Shown here in pieces: positions 46,921 to 58,440 of a stretch of 64,000 bases of DNA (position 1 is the stretch's first letter; each line of letters starts with the position of its first letter). Below the pieces are notes generated by a model. That model made no database searches. It worked only from the letters and a program-made list of their open reading frames with translations, and was not told the origin of the DNA. The DNA comes from Rhineura floridana (taxonomy: Eukaryota; Chordata; Lepidosauria; Squamata; Rhineuridae): positions 68,285,486-68,349,485 of the forward strand of contig NC_084487.1 of assembly GCF_030035675.1 (NCBI RefSeq). The letters run 5' to 3'. The position numbers were made by a program, and so were the translations under genes.

Positions 46921-47078
46921 CTGATACATCTGACACATTAGCAGCACAGCCACCCACATGAAGTGAAACACACTATTCAAAAACATCCAGAACATCCAAG
47001 GTGAACAGGTGGCTATTTGTGTAATATACGTCCAAAATCCATCTGCTGTATAAGTAGTGTGACAGTGGATTCCCCAGT
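46921..47078 (-). CDS. ZDHHC17: ZDHHC17 exon (fourth membrane segment of DHHC core)
   Basis: Minus-strand acceptor TATTCCAG, donor CAG|GTAGGA. The 158 bases complete Tyr and encode WGIHCHTTYTADGFWTYITQ then IATCSPWMFWMFLNSVFHFM and WVAVLLMCQMYQ. It covers the luminal loop and the next hydrophobic membrane segment (FLNSVFHFMWVAVLLMC). ZDHHC17 sits in Golgi and vesicle membranes. Reading frame continues without a break into ISCLG at 38379. Confidence 0.96.
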
Positions 47079-47415
47079 CTGGAATAAAAAAAAATCATGG
47101 GATTAAAAAATGTTCCCTGATCTCAATACTCCCCTCTCAGTACTTAGCTAGGACACTGTGCAACTTATTTATACAAACACCACTTTCCTTCCAAGAGCAT
47201 AGAGATGGCCAGTGAAATACAAAGAAAACTGCATGGAAAATGTTTCCAAAAATGTTTTTTATGCGAAAAGAAAACACAGCCAGGCAATAATGAATTTATA
47301 GGTCAATGTCAACACTCAGAAAAATATCATGTAAGGACATGTAGATTACCAATGCAGGAGTTAAGGCATTCTTAATAGGCAGCATTAAGAAAACGATGCA
47401 GAAAAAAATACTCAC
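47079..47415 (-). other. ZDHHC17 intron
   Basis: 337 bp GT-AG intron with nothing else recognised. Confidence 0.9.
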
Positions 47416-47499
47416 AACTGATACATCCATAGATCATCCAGCAAATCATGAAGAGTAAAAAGAATAGATATCCCATGAAATAACAATGGTTGCCTGCAC
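47416..47499 (-). CDS. ZDHHC17: ZDHHC17 exon (third membrane segment of DHHC core)
   Basis: Minus-strand acceptor CTTTGCAG, donor T|GTGAGT. The 84 bases encode GAGNHCYFMGYLFFLLFMIC then WMIYGCIS and one base of Tyr. It is the membrane segment right after the catalytic DHHC zinc domain. Human has GNHRYF where this copy has GNHCYF (from memory); the rest of the segment is highly alike. Confidence 0.95.
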
Positions 47500-48372
47500 C
47501 TGCAAAGAAAAAAATTGACATAAATATATTTATTATTATTGTTGTTTTAACAAGAGGCCACATACTGTGCTTTCAGTAATACAAAATGCATAATACAAAA
47601 AGCATGATTTTCCTGCCATTAAGCTAGAAGAGTCTCGTTTCAACTGGACAGCACAGTTCATTGCATGCTTTGCAAATAAAACACAAACACAAGTCTCCTC
47701 TGGGAAAAGAATTATGAAGCATTCAAGAAGTTAAGCAACGTATGAATAAACGAGCATAAATATACAATACACAAACATATAACATAAAGCAAACCTTCAG
47801 CACAGTAGCCTTTCCTCCTCCAAAATGAAATTGATTCTTTTATATATGTGAATATTAATATTACTCCTGAGATTTATTTATTTATTTGACTGTTTATAAA
47901 TCACAAATTCAAAAATATATAAAGGCAGTGTACAACAAAATCATTAGCACATCATAAAATTATAAAATCATAAAAACAAAGAACAAATGACATACACTGT
48001 TTAGACAAGCATCTCCCTGAACTGGAGCTTCTTGATCCAACTGCTCTAATTGCTGCTGTTACTGTTTAATTGTTATGTTTTTAATATGTTTTAATGTAAA
48101 TTTAAATATGGATGTTTTTAATGTTTTTATGACATTGTTTTATTGTGTCTTTAAATTAAGTATGGATTTTATTATTGATTTTATGCTTGTAAATTGTTTA
48201 GAATTCATTATGGCAATAAACTACAATCATGTAAGCAATAGGCTATTTGGGTTGCTACACTGTAAACAATATATATTGTTGGAATCATCGTTTCTTCTAC
48301 GAAACTATGCTATATTAAACACACACACTCACCATTTGAGAATGAAAAATAAACAGAGTAATCAGTACTTAC
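47500..48372 (-). other. ZDHHC17 intron
   Basis: 873 bp. At 47870-48240 two back-to-back T-rich/A-rich stretches with 'GTTTATAAATCACAAATTC' and 'AAAGGCAGTGTACAAC' look like remnants of LINE 3' ends in opposite orientation. Confidence 0.85.
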
Positions 48373-48466
48373 CTACACAGTTACCGACCCATGGGCAGTG
48401 ATGATCAAACTTGGCTATACATCGATTGCACACGCCACAGTGTTTGGACCTCACTGGTTTCCGTAT
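48373..48466 (-). CDS. ZDHHC17: ZDHHC17 exon with the DHHC catalytic motif
   Basis: Minus-strand acceptor TTGAACAG, donor G|GTAAGT. The 94 bases encode [20 protein letters not shown] then [12 protein letters not shown]. This is the core of the cysteine-rich domain: zinc-binding CxxC pairs and the DHHC motif whose cysteine takes the palmitoyl group and passes it to cysteines of substrates such as huntingtin, SNAP25 and CSP. The preceding exons (ankyrin repeats and first membrane segments) were not found between here and 64000, so they lie beyond the window. The gene is intact in the part seen: five exons, 189 codons, no stop. Confidence 0.97.
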
Positions 48467-48740
48467 CTGTTCAACAGATTTGAATATGCATACAATGTAA
48501 CATGTTTTTAAGCTTATCAATCTTCTGAACACATTGTTGCTGCTTCGACTTGTCATGTATGTCATCAAGAATTTTTAATGTAATCCCTTCACATTCTAAA
48601 CCTGGCTTCACTAAGGAATACCTAGCAAAAAAGTATGTCCCTTACTTAACTTTTCTCCTAAATAGAAGCTTTGTATTTGATATATACAGCCCTACATGTC
48701 TTATATATTATACATGGCCTGTATTATTACAGATAGTATA
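48467..48740 (-). other. ZDHHC17 intron start
   Basis: Non-coding. This is the first part of an intron that should extend through the Tc1, BovB, DIRS and L1-like elements to the right end of the window, because no further ZDHHC17 exon is seen. Confidence 0.7.
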
Positions 48741-48837
48741 TACAGTGCTATGCAAAAGTAATCAAACCTCTGACCAATGCTCTCATATTACTGAATTACA
48801 AATGGTACATTGTAATTTCATTTTGTATGATATTTTA

Positions 48838-48955
48838 GTTTGAAACACTGAAACGCAAAATCCATTATTGTAAGGTGACATTGGTTTTATGTTGGAAATT
48901 TTTATAAGAAACATAAAAAACTGAAACATGTTGCTTGCATTAAGTATTCAACCCC
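48838..48955 (+). repeat. Left inverted repeat of the Tc1 element
   Basis: Pairs with 50059-50180. Both arms contain the ACTGAAAC...GTTGCTTG blocks and end at 'TTCAACCCC'. Confidence 0.8.
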
Positions 48956-50058
48956 ACACACATTAATATTTGGTAGAGCCAAATTTTTGCTGCAACAACA
49001 GTATTAAGTCTTTTGGCATACGTATGTACCAGCTTTACACACAGTGCCAGAGGGATTTTGGCCCATTCTTTTGGGCAGATTTGCTCCAGGTCGTTCAGGT
49101 TGGTTAGATGTTGCTTGTGGAATGCAATTTTCAAAGAGTGCCACAGATTCTCAATGGGACTGAGATCAGGATTTTGACTGGGCCACTGTACAACATTCAC
49201 CTTTTTGTTCTTGAGCCACTCCAATGTTGCTCTGGCCTTGTACTTGGATCATTGTCCTGCTGAAAAGTGAATTTCCTTCCGAGCTTCAGTTTTTTAGTGG
49301 ACTGAATCAGGTTCTCTTGCAGTATTTCCCTGTATTTTGTCCCTGCTGATGAGAAGCATCCCCACAGCATGATGCTGCCACCACCATACTTCACGGTAGG
49401 GATGGTGTGTCTTGAGGCATGGGCAGTGTTAGGTTGGCACCACACATAGTGCTTTGAGGTTTAGACAAAAAGCTCTACATTGGTCTCATCTAACCATAAA
49501 ACCTTTTCCCACATTGCAGCTGGGGCTCTCTCATGATTTCTGGCAAACTTCAGACGTCTTTCAGACAGTACTTTTTGAGTAACGGCTTCTTTCTTGCCAC
49601 CCTCCCATACAGGGCAGTGTTATGCAGAGCTCTTGATATAGTTGACTGGTGCACCATCACTCCACTCTCAGCCACTGAACTCTGTAGCTCCTTCAAAGTG
49701 ATTGTTGGCCCCTCTGTGGCTTCTCTCACAAGTCTTCTTGTTCGAGCACTGAGTTTTGAGGGACAGCCTTTTCTTGGCAGTGCCTGGGGGTGTGATGCAG
49801 CCTCCACTTCCCGATTATTGATCCAACTGTGCTCACTGGAATATCCAAACACTTGGATATTATTTTGTACCCTTTTCCTAATCTATGCATTTGTATTACT
49901 TTATCTCTCACTTCTTTAGAATGCTCTTTGGTCTTCATTTTCCTTCAAGTCTACAGCATGAACAAAGATCCTTCAACAGTGGGGTTTTTGGTAAGGTAAT
50001 TGTGTTCTCGATAGGGTAATTTCTTTTATCTATGTAAACTGGGAGCTACCACAGCACA

Positions 50059-50180
50059 GGGGTTGAATAATTATACAAGCAACATTTTTCAGTTTTTTAT
50101 GTTGCTTACAAGTATTTCCCAATATAAAACCAATGTCACCTTGCAATAACTGATTTTGAGTTTCAGTGTTTCAAAATAAA
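50059..50180 (-). repeat. Right inverted repeat of the Tc1 element
   Basis: Inverted partner of 48838-48955. Confidence 0.8.
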
Positions 50181-50394
50181 ATATCAATTAAAGTACTGCA
50201 CTTGCAATGAGCAAAACATCTGAATGGCAGAATTAAAGTGAAACACTGTCACTGAGAGATCAAAATAACTAAGGCTTTATTAATGATGGAAAACCATTGT
50301 AGTTTATGAAACAAGAAATCTTTTGGTGATTTTTATTGTCTGTAGGTATCTAAAGTTCAAATGATTGTGGGTGGATGAATAAATAATTTGAGGC

Positions 50395-51576
50395 TTTAAA
50401 CTTAGTTGAAAGAGAACCAGAAGAACTATGGATTTAAGTCAGAGACATTATCAGGGAAGAATGCAAACAGACAATACCTCTAATTAAAAAGAGAGAAAAA
50501 ACTCAATGGATGACTGACGAAACTCTTAAAATGGTTAAAGATAGAAAAAAGCAAAAACAACGGAGATAGAAACACGATTAGAACCCTAAATGCAATGTGT
50601 TTTGAATCATAAATGCAAAAATACAGTGACTAGTACTATTACATTATTGTATAGAAATAGAAGAGGATAATAAAAAAGACAAGAGTCCTATTCCAAAAGA
50701 TTAGAGAAATGAAAGGGAAATTTAAACCAAGAGGAGGGATGCTGAATAATCAACAGGGGAACACACTGACTGACTAAGATAAAATAAAAGGAAGATGGAA
50801 GCAATACACTGAAGAATTATATAAAAGAGATGCAAGAATGACAGATTCATTCACAGAGGAACTGTATGATGAACCAGAAATTTTAGAATGTGAGGTGGAA
50901 GCTGCTCTCAAAATACATGGAAGAAACACATCACCAGGAACAGATGGCATACTAATATAGTTGCTACAAGTTACTGAGACGGAATCTGTCCAAATTTTGA
51001 TAAAAACTCATCAACAAACATGGAAAATAAAACAATGGCCCACAGACTGGAAGCGCTCAATATACATACCTATTCCAAAGAAAAGAGATCCCAGGGAATG
51101 CAGTAATTATCAAACCATCGCCTTAATATCTCATGCAAGTAAAGTAATGCTCAAGATTCTACAATAAAGGCTCTTACCATACATGAAGCGAGAAATGCCA
51201 GACATCCAAGCTGGATTTAGGAAGGGAAGAGGCACCAGAGATCATATTGCAAACATACGTTGGATAATGGAATGGACCAAGGAATTTCAGAAGAAAATCA
51301 CCCTGTGCTTTACAGATTACAGCAAAGACTCTGATTGTGTAGATCATGAAAAACTATAAAAGAAATGGGGGTGCCACAGCATCTGATTGTTCTGATGCAC
51401 AACCTATACTCTGGGCAAGAGGCTACTGTAACGACAGAATATGGAGAAACCGATTGGTTCCCCATTGGAAAGGGGGTGAGACAGGAGTGTATTTTATAAC
51501 CCTACTTGTTTAATCTGTATGCAGAACATATCATACGGAAAGCAGGATTGGACCAAGATGAAGGAGGTGTAAAAAT
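50395..51576 (+). mobile_element. BovB (RTE) LINE, left part
   Basis: The open frame 50961-51167 (WPTDWKRSIYIPIPKKRDPR, ECSNYQTIALISHASKVMLK) is the start of an RTE reverse transcriptase. Upstream PEELWI- and KKREKTQWM-like remnants and downstream RDHIANIRWIMEWTKEF, LYAEHIIRKAGLDQDEGGVK show continuity. Several stops and frameshifts are present. The endonuclease is missing, so the copy is 5'-truncated. It is interrupted at 51576 by the DIRS element and resumes at 58737. Confidence 0.9.
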
Positions 51577-51608
51577 GGACCATTGGTCTCACCTGAAGGG
51601 TGATTTTC

Positions 51609-51722
51609 ATATGAGGACGGCCATCACTGCGGGTATTAGCTCCACCTATCGTGCGAAGGCAAGAATGTTTTTGAAGTCAAGACTAGGGGCGTCAAGCCCC
51701 TTCCACTCTCCAGTTCATTCGC
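51609..51722 (+). repeat. Left inverted terminal repeat, recent DIRS
   Basis: 'GGCCATCACTGCGGGTATTA', 'GCTCCACCTATCGTGCGAAG' and 'CTAGGGGCGTCAAGCCCCTT' pair with the reverse of 58613-58730. The 32 bases at 51577-51608 are specific to the left end. Confidence 0.95.
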
Positions 51723-51930
51723 AGGGAGTCTATAGAGAAAAATCTAAAAATACAAAAACAGGGCCAACAGGCCTGCCAGCAGGAAAAAACATGCCTAATA
51801 ACATGACTCTAACATAGCGATATAACAGAACTAGCAGTCTTGACTTCACTAGTAACTTTAAATACAATAGCGTAACAGTAATATATAACATCGTAGTAAA
51901 AAATCTATACATCCTCCAACTGGGAGGGTC

Positions 51931-52012
51931 GTGATGGCCGTCCTCATATGAAATTCACCCTTCAGGTGAGACCAATGGTCCATTTTCCATATGAGGCCGG
52001 CCATCACTGCGG
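51931..52012. repeat. Internal complementary region, recent DIRS
   Basis: GTGATGGCCGTCCTCATATG to GTGAGACCAATGGTCC is the reverse of the left end; ATTTTCCATATGAGGCCGGC to CACTGCGGG is the reverse of the right end. They are joined head to tail, giving a copy of the circle junction. Confidence 0.95.
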
Positions 52013-52055
52013 GATGTACCAAAGCAGCCCATAATAGGGAGGGACCACCCACATG

Positions 52056-55000
52056 CTAATCGTCATTAAGAACCTGTTGCAACACTCGTCTGCCAAAAGA
52101 GGCGTCGGCAGAGGCATAACGATCTATTTTATAATGCCTTATAAACGAGTGTTGGGTAGACCAAACAGCAGCCCTGCAAATATCAGCAACAGGAGCATAA
52201 GTAGCAAAAGCAGCCGAAGTGGCAGCTGACCTAGTAGAATGAGCTGTTATACTAGCTGGAACTGGCAGCTTAAGGGACTCATATGCTAAGGTAATACATG
52301 CCCTTAACCAACGGGATAAGGTAGAATTGGTTACTTTATGCCCCATAGACCTTGGATGAAAGGATACAAACAGAGACTCCGTTCGTCGAATCTCCTGGGT
52401 CCTAGACAGGTAGGTCTTGAGAGACCTCCGAACATCCAACGAATGCCAAGCCTTCTCTAGAGGATGAGTGGGGTTCGGGCAAAACGAAGGGAGCACAATG
52501 TCCTGATTGCAATGGAAAACTGAATTGACCTTGGGACGGAAGGAAGGATCAGTTTTCAACACAACCGAGTCCTTGTGAAAGACACAGAGATGGCAGGCAG
52601 AAGACAATGCGCCCAGTTCCGAAACCCGTCTGGCAGAAGTGATGGTGACCAGGAACAAGACCTTGAAGGACAGTAGACGTAAAGGCACAGTCCTAAGGGG
52701 TTCAAACGGAGGGCGTTGTAAAGCTTGGAGGACCTTGGACAGACTCCATGAGGGAAAACGGTGAACTACGGCCGGTGAATGTAAAGCAGTGCCTCTGAGG
52801 AAGCGTTTGATGAACGGATGTGAGGAAACAGGGGCACCAGTGGAGGACACTGAGAGAATGGACGACAGAGTGGACACATGTCGACGTAGAGTGTTGGGTC
52901 TGAGTCCCATCATAAAGCCGCTATGGAGATATTGCAGCACCTGATGCATAGTGGCCTGGGATGGATCGCAGTGGTGAGACTGGCACCACTTGGAGAAAGC
53001 CACCCAAGTATGTTGATAAATACGGGTGGTAGATGGTCGTCTCGAGGCTAAGATAATATCAATAACAGTGTCAGACAGGCCAGCCGACCTCAAATGTCCC
53101 CGTTCAAACGCCACGCTGTTAGATTGAGCCAAGTGGGGTCCTGATGCCATACTGGACCCTGGGAGAGAAGATCTGGCCTGACTGGCAGTATCCAAGGATC
53201 CATCACCGACATTGCAAGAAGATCCGAGAACCACGGTCGGCGTGGCCAATATGGTGCTATCAGAACCAACTGTGCCCTCTCGCTCAGCGCCTTCCGCAAA
53301 GTTTTGGCTAACAGCGGTATGGGAGGGAAGGCATACAAAAGACCCTCTGGCCACGGTATTGACAAAGCATCCACTGCTTCCGCTGTTGGGTCCAGGTATC
53401 GAGCAAAGTACCTGGGAAGCTGGTAATTGCGACTGGAAGCAAACAGGTCGATTGAAAAGACGCCGAACCGACACTGGAGACGATGGAAAATGGTCGGATG
53501 AAGTTTCCATTCTCCCAGAAAGACCTGTTGTCTGCTGAGCCAGTCTGCTGTCACATTCCAAATCCCTCTGAGATGCTCTGCTTTTAGGGATTGTAGATGT
53601 TGTTCTGTCCAGACGAAGATGAGGGAAGCTAGGTCCTGCAGAGGACGGGACCTGGTGCCCCCCTGTCTGTTCAAATGTGACTTTACACACGTGTTGTCCG
53701 TTCGAATGAGGACATGGTCCAAAGGGAACAGAGACTGAAAATGAAGTAGGGCTAAGTGGACCGCCTTGAGCTCCAGCCAATTGATGCTCTGAATCTGCTC
53801 TTCTGTGGACCACACCCCCTGAACGTACTGGGAGTTGCAGTGTGCTCCCCAGCCCATGAGACTGGCATCCATGGTGACAACGGTCCTGCGTGGTTCTCTG
53901 AACAGAGTGCCCCTGGAAAGATGTTGGACCCTTGTCCACCAGCGGAATGAAAGGCGCAGTGCGGGGCTCAGAGGAACTGTGCGATGATTGGAGTTGGCAA
54001 TGTCCTGTTGAAAAGGCAACAAAGCCCACTGAAGGTGGCGAGAGTGGGCTGGAGCCCATGGCACAATATGGATGGTAGAGATGAACATTCCGAGCGCCCT
54101 GGCTAGAAGCATGACGTCTGCGGTTGTTTGATGCATCAAGGACCCCACGATGTTGGTGCCTCGACAGAAACACCATCGCCTGCAGAGTGTCCAACATCGC
54201 CCCTAGATGGAGTAGGCATTGGGTCGGTTGAAGATGGCTTTTGTCGAAGTTGACAAGCCAGCTGTAGGTCTGCAAAACATTGAGGGTGACCGTTAAATGA
54301 CGATGAGCCAGCTCCTCAGAGCTTGCCCGTATTAAAATATCGTCCAGATATGGGTAAAGATGGACCCCTTGAATCCGGATGTAAGCCACTAAGGTGAGAA
54401 GCACTTTGGTGAAAACTCGCAGAGCAGAGGAGAGGCCGAATGACATCGCTCTATATTGAAAGTGCTGGGGGCCAAAAGCAAACCGAAGGAACTTTCTGTT
54501 GGCTATGCAAATGGGCACATGGAGATACGCTTCCTTTAGGTCGATAGAAACCAGGAAGTCTCCTTCTTGCAGGCTTTCAGTAATGGAGTGGAGGGATTCC
54601 ATTTTGAATCTGCGGTATGTTACAAAACGGTTGACGAACTTGAGGTCCAATACCGCCCTCCATGACAAATCTCGTTTGGGCACAGCAAATAGGAGGCAGT
54701 ACACCCCTTCCGACCTCTCTGTTGTAGCGACTGGCTCTATCGCCGCTATGTCCAACAGGTGATGTATAGCTGTCTGCATGATGCTGTGCCTGGCCGGCGC
54801 CCTGGGGCAAGCGGATAGATGGAATTTGTCTGGTGGGGTCGCCCAAAACTCTATTGCGTAGCCAGAACAAAAAAGGTCCCTGATCCAGGCTACCTTAGTC
54901 AGACGCAGCCACTGGTCTCCAAACATAAGTAGTCTGCCACCAACAGGAAGTGCATTAGTACTGTTTGCGCTGGCGAGACCCTCCCCTATATGAGGACGAT

Positions 55001-55079
55001 GAGGTACCTCTGTGCCCTTGGTACTGACCTCTGCCCTGGAAACGTCGGTTCCAGGTTCCCCTGAAGGAATTGGAGTCAT
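52056..55079 (-). pseudogene. DIRS reverse transcriptase and tyrosine recombinase region
   Basis: A minus-strand frame of 1007 codons. RT: RAVLDLKFVNRFVTYRRFKM at about 141-160, SFGLSSA at 213-219 and the catalytic YLDD at about 244-247 in YPYLDDILI. Tyrosine recombinase occupies roughly the last 350 codons: TSARRVSELGAL (first catalytic Arg), ITAHSTRSAATSAAF (HxxR) and FIRHYKID (tyrosine nucleophile region), ending near the internal complementary region as in DIRS-1. The recombinase replaces the integrase of LTR elements and inserts circular DNA. The RNase H domain lies in an overlapping frame. Fossil sequence, not a host gene. Confidence 0.92.
53090..54148 (-). pseudogene. DIRS RNase H region
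   Basis: A minus-strand frame overlapping the RT/recombinase frame. It contains VTMDASLMGWGAH, INWLELKAVHLALLHF and VLIRTDNTCVKSHLN, the D-E-D catalytic residues of RNase H, and then the conserved DIRS tail RFGVFSIDLFASSRNYQLPR with IAPYWPRRPWFSDLL. RNase H removes the RNA strand after reverse transcription. Such overlap is a known layout of DIRS elements. Confidence 0.9.
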
Positions 55080-56574
55080 AGGATCGGAAATCGCAGCCTC
55101 GTCCTCCTGGCCGCGTTCCTCGAAAGGACTGGTTAGTGCGGAAGGAGGGAAATCGCCTGAAAGGCCTATGATCGATGTTCTTGACAGTGGCCAAAACCGG
55201 TTTGTGAGCGTCTTTTGGATTAACCAGCACTGCCTTTAGAGCTTCCTCGCCGAAGAGCAAAGATCCGGAGTAAGAAGCCCTAGAAAGATTCACTCTGGCC
55301 GTAGAGTCAGCTTGCCAGTGGTGAAGCCAGAGGGTCCGTCAAGCGACTATCTGAGCCGTCATGGCTCGTGCCCCCAGTTGAGTGGCATCCAAAGTGGTAT
55401 CAGCTACAAACGCCGCTGTCTTGCGCAACTTTATCAGTGACCTTCTGAGAGAAACAGGATCAGGGTTAGGGTCCTCTAGAAGATCATCGAGCCACATCAT
55501 TGCTGCCCTGGAGAAGACGGAAGCTGATGCGGAGGCTCGCATGGAGAAAGCAGTGGCCTCATGATTTTTGCGGAGAGCGAAGTCTAATCTTCGCTCAGTA
55601 GCATCCTTTAGTTGGGATTCTCCTTCCCTAGGCAAAAGAGATCGCGAAACTAGGCTAGCGATTGGCTCGTCTATGCCGGGAATGGCCAGCTTGGAGGCAA
55701 ATTCAGGAGCCAGGGAGTAATGCTTGTCAGCCAGGTTTTTGAACCAGCGAGTTTGGAATGGGTGGGACCATTCTTCAGTGGCCAGTTTAGCGATGGGGTC
55801 CGGCACCGGGATGTAATGCTCAGTAGGTGCAGGGGATTTGAGAACCCTGGCCCCTTTGATAGCTGGAGCGGCAGCTGTTGGGGGCACAGCTTGGAGACCA
55901 AGGGTGTTAACTACCCTACGAGCTAGAGGCTGAAAATCTGAGGCATTAAACAAGCGATACGATGTGTCCTCCTCATGTTCCGAAGAGTCACTCCATTTGT
56001 CTCCGTCAGCATGGTCAGCAAAGGGTGACTCTTCCCCATATGAAGTGTCATCAATACACCTGCCTCTAGCTACGTCAAAAGGATTTGGGGAGCAGGAAGG
56101 GTTTGCCCCATGACATACATATTGGTCCATGGTGTGTTGAGGCATGGTGGGAACTTGTGATGGTGACTGCATTTGAGTAAAAAATGAGAGCATGCCCTGA
56201 AGTTGTGAAAGAAACTCCTGAGACAGCTGCAGCCCCATTGAAGCAGATGGTTGTGCCTGAGTAGGTGGCTCAGAGGGCTGTGACGTAGGATAGGCCCTGG
56301 ACGGCAAGATGGGAGGAGGCTGGGTAAGTGTTGGCTGAGTAGGAAAGCCAGCAAAGTCCTCCTCATCGGAAGAAGCAGCAGGGGAATGAAATATATCCAT
56401 TAGCTGTCCCTGGACTGCTGTGGTGGGGGCCGGAACAGAAGCATAGCGTGGACACTTGGGTTTGGTGTGGCTGGAAAGATGTTTAGTCTTGGCCACTGCT
56501 TTGGCATGCTTAGTCTTGGGTGCCTTAGATGGTTGTGGCTTGGCTGGCTGAGACATCTCTGGCTGTTCCGCCAT
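54955..56574 (-). pseudogene. DIRS gag-like region
   Basis: The minus-strand frame 56574-55339 begins MAEQPEMSQPAKPQPSKAPK (basic, proline-rich) and has a central QLSQEFLSQLQGMLSFF helix and the LDFALRKNHEATAFSMRASA block typical of DIRS ORF1 in vertebrates. The region to 54955 is rich in Arg, Gly and Ser (GGRGCDFRSYDSNSFRGTWN), probably a nucleic-acid-binding tail. The product is presumed to be the particle protein. Confidence 0.85.
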
Positions 56575-56584
56575 CTTATATTCA

Positions 56585-56865
56585 CTATGGGTTGCAGTAC
56601 ACGGCCATGGCGGGGGCAGAATGTAAAGACCCGAACAGGCTCAGTACACGACCACAGAGGGGGTAGAATGCACTGGCAGATGGCTAAGTACACAGCCACA
56701 GAGGGGGCAGAATGTACGATGTTAAAAGCATCGATATACAGCCTCGGTGGGGCAAAATGCAGACTTTAATACAGCCCAGGTACACGGCCACAGAGGGGGC
56801 AGGATGTATAGTATAGAACAGTCTGATACACGGCCATGGAGGGGGCAGAATGTACAGCTGAAATA
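56585..56865 (-). repeat. Degenerate tandem repeat in the DIRS leader
   Basis: The block 'ACACGGCCACAGAGGGGGCA' (then GAATGTA) recurs about six times at roughly 40-60 base spacing: 56597, 56645, 56692, 56737 (diverged), 56781 and 56828. It lies directly before the gag start on the element's strand. Confidence 0.8.
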
Positions 56866-57547
56866 ACTTCTGCACGAATCTGAACAGTCTTAGTGCACGG
56901 TCCTTATAATATAAAAAGTCTATTGCACAGCCACTGTCTTGATGATGTAGTCGCAGAAGTGCTGCCTCGGCTAATAGGTGATAGAAATAGGAGCAGTAGT
57001 CATGGAGACTAGCGCAGGTAGAACTGTGGATTGGTATCTGCGGCACACATACAGGGCTAGACCCCCTTTATTATTAGTACTGAGGCTCAACAGAAAGAGC
57101 GGGAAAAATGGGACAGACAAAATGGCGCCCGCAAAAAAGAGCGGGAAAAACAATGCAATCAAAAATGGTGGCTATGGAGAAGGAGCAACGGCGGGCACTG
57201 AGGGGCAGCAAAAATGGACTGCCAGTAACAGCCGCCGAAGCGTGCTACAGCTGCGAGGAAGAGAATCGCGGCTGTAAAAGCCAGGCAGGTGAGACTCAGT
57301 CAGGGAGGCAGAACGGCCGGCGAAGGACCGTAGCAGCTGAGAGAGAAGTAGGGAAACAAGCCACAGCTGCTGACTGTCAGGCCCAGGATGTGACTCAGGA
57401 ACCAGACCAACGGCTGTAGTTAATTCGTGTTTTATTAGGGTAATGTCCAAACAAAGACTGCGTTTTCTCATGAAGCAATACAGGGATACAGGTCCTGCGG
57501 CATTGGGAGAAAGTTGACAGAGCAAGGGACTTCTTCCCGCCTGTTCT

Positions 57548-58051
57548 TTAAGAAGGGGCCAAACGGGCGCTCAATCTTTCGCTCCTCCTTAACTGCCCCT
57601 CAGGTACTGCCCGCCTTCCCCCCCATCTCTCCTGTCTTTTCAGCTGTCTGCGTGTGCGCGGTGAGGGGGGAAGCATCACCCCCTCCTCTTCTGAAGTTTC
57701 CGATTCCAGGATGGGGGATAGGGGAGGGGCTGATGGTAAACTGCCTCCCCGCTTTTCGGCTGTGAGCAGCCCTCCCTCTTTCCCCTCTTGCTCTGAGCCT
57801 GAAAGAGGGGGAGGCGTGAGAATGTCCAGGGAGGGCTCAGGCTCCCCGTTGCTAAGCGACCTTATCACTGGCAGTTCCTCTGTTTCGTCTTCGCTCCAAA
57901 GGGGGGAAGTTCCTCCCCCTTCCCTCTGCCATCCATCCGAATACTCTTCTCCCAACTCTCCGGGATCCAGCTCCCCGGGATTGGGACCCCAGCTTTGCCT
58001 TCCGACACTGACAGAGAGACCGTCGCGGCGCGCTTTTAAGCTGCGGGGCAA
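57548..58051 (-). pseudogene. Unassigned open frame in the DIRS leader
   Basis: 167 codons on the minus strand, between the right inverted repeat and gag. Acidic and proline/serine-rich in the centre (LPVIRSLSNGEPEPSLDILT, LSPILESETSEEEGVMLPPS) with a basic end (RTRRQLKRQERWGGRRAVPE). I recognise no domain. The opposite strand is open for 212 codons, as expected for GC-rich sequence, so coding is uncertain. It may be non-coding leader. Confidence 0.35.
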
Positions 58052-58206
58052 GCCAGCAGTCAGAGCAGTTCAGGGGAAAGAAGATCTGCAGCCGCAGTCT
58101 CCCGGCCGAAAAGGAACCGCGATGAGAAAAGCCGCGGCCGTACGAGGCAGGCGGCAACCCAGGCGGCCAGGCACTAAAACAAAGAGCGCCGCAAAGGCAG
58201 GCTCCT

Positions 58207-58440
58207 TTGAGACAGGCGGGGAGCTGCCGTCGCAAGCTTCCGCCTGGGGAGAACGAAAGAACCACAGCCACGGTCTCTTGCAGAGCCGTTAGGCGAAGGC
58301 CTGGGGAAATGAAATTGACTCAGACAAGGGAGAGCGCGGGGAGCTGCAGCCGCAAGCTCCCGCCTGAAAAAACAAAAGAACCGCAGCCGCGGTCTTTAAC
58401 AGGGTCTTTGGGCTAAAACCTGGGAAAATTAAATTGGATT
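58207..58440 (-). repeat. Tandem duplication of about 110 bp in the DIRS leader
   Basis: 'GGGGAGCTGCCGTCGCAAGC' at 58218 and 'GGGGAGCTGCAGCCGCAAGC' at 58338 start two successive units, each continuing through AAAGAACC(A/G)CAGCC and a GGTCTT block to 'CCTGGGGAAATGAAATTG' / 'CCTGGGAAAATTAAATTG'. Confidence 0.8.

Larger units (their letters stand above)
48743..50248 (-). mobile_element. Tc1-type DNA transposon, decayed
   Basis: Minus-strand frames in order: 49938-49726 (KTKEHSKEVRDKVIQMHRLG, helix-turn-helix), 49852-49550 (RRLVREATEGPTITLKELQS, STISRALH), 49445-49197 ([27 protein letters not shown]) and 49224-48940 (VVQWPSQNPDLSPIENLWHS). The DDE residues at QQDNDP and SPIENLW are kept, but at least three frameshifts split the transposase. 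Inverted repeats of about 120 bp lie at 48838-48955 and 50059-50180 ('AGGTGACATTGGTTTTAT' against its reverse). The outermost CAGTG next to TA is at 48743; the right tip near 50248 is less certain. Confidence 0.88.

Noticed and set aside
56585-56865. CRISPR-like array
   Set aside because: Degenerate repeats of irregular spacing in a eukaryotic retroelement leader; no cas genes and a vertebrate context.
57654-58292. 212-codon plus-strand open frame
   Set aside because: Lies antisense to the DIRS in very GC-rich sequence where stop codons are rare. Composition explains it.
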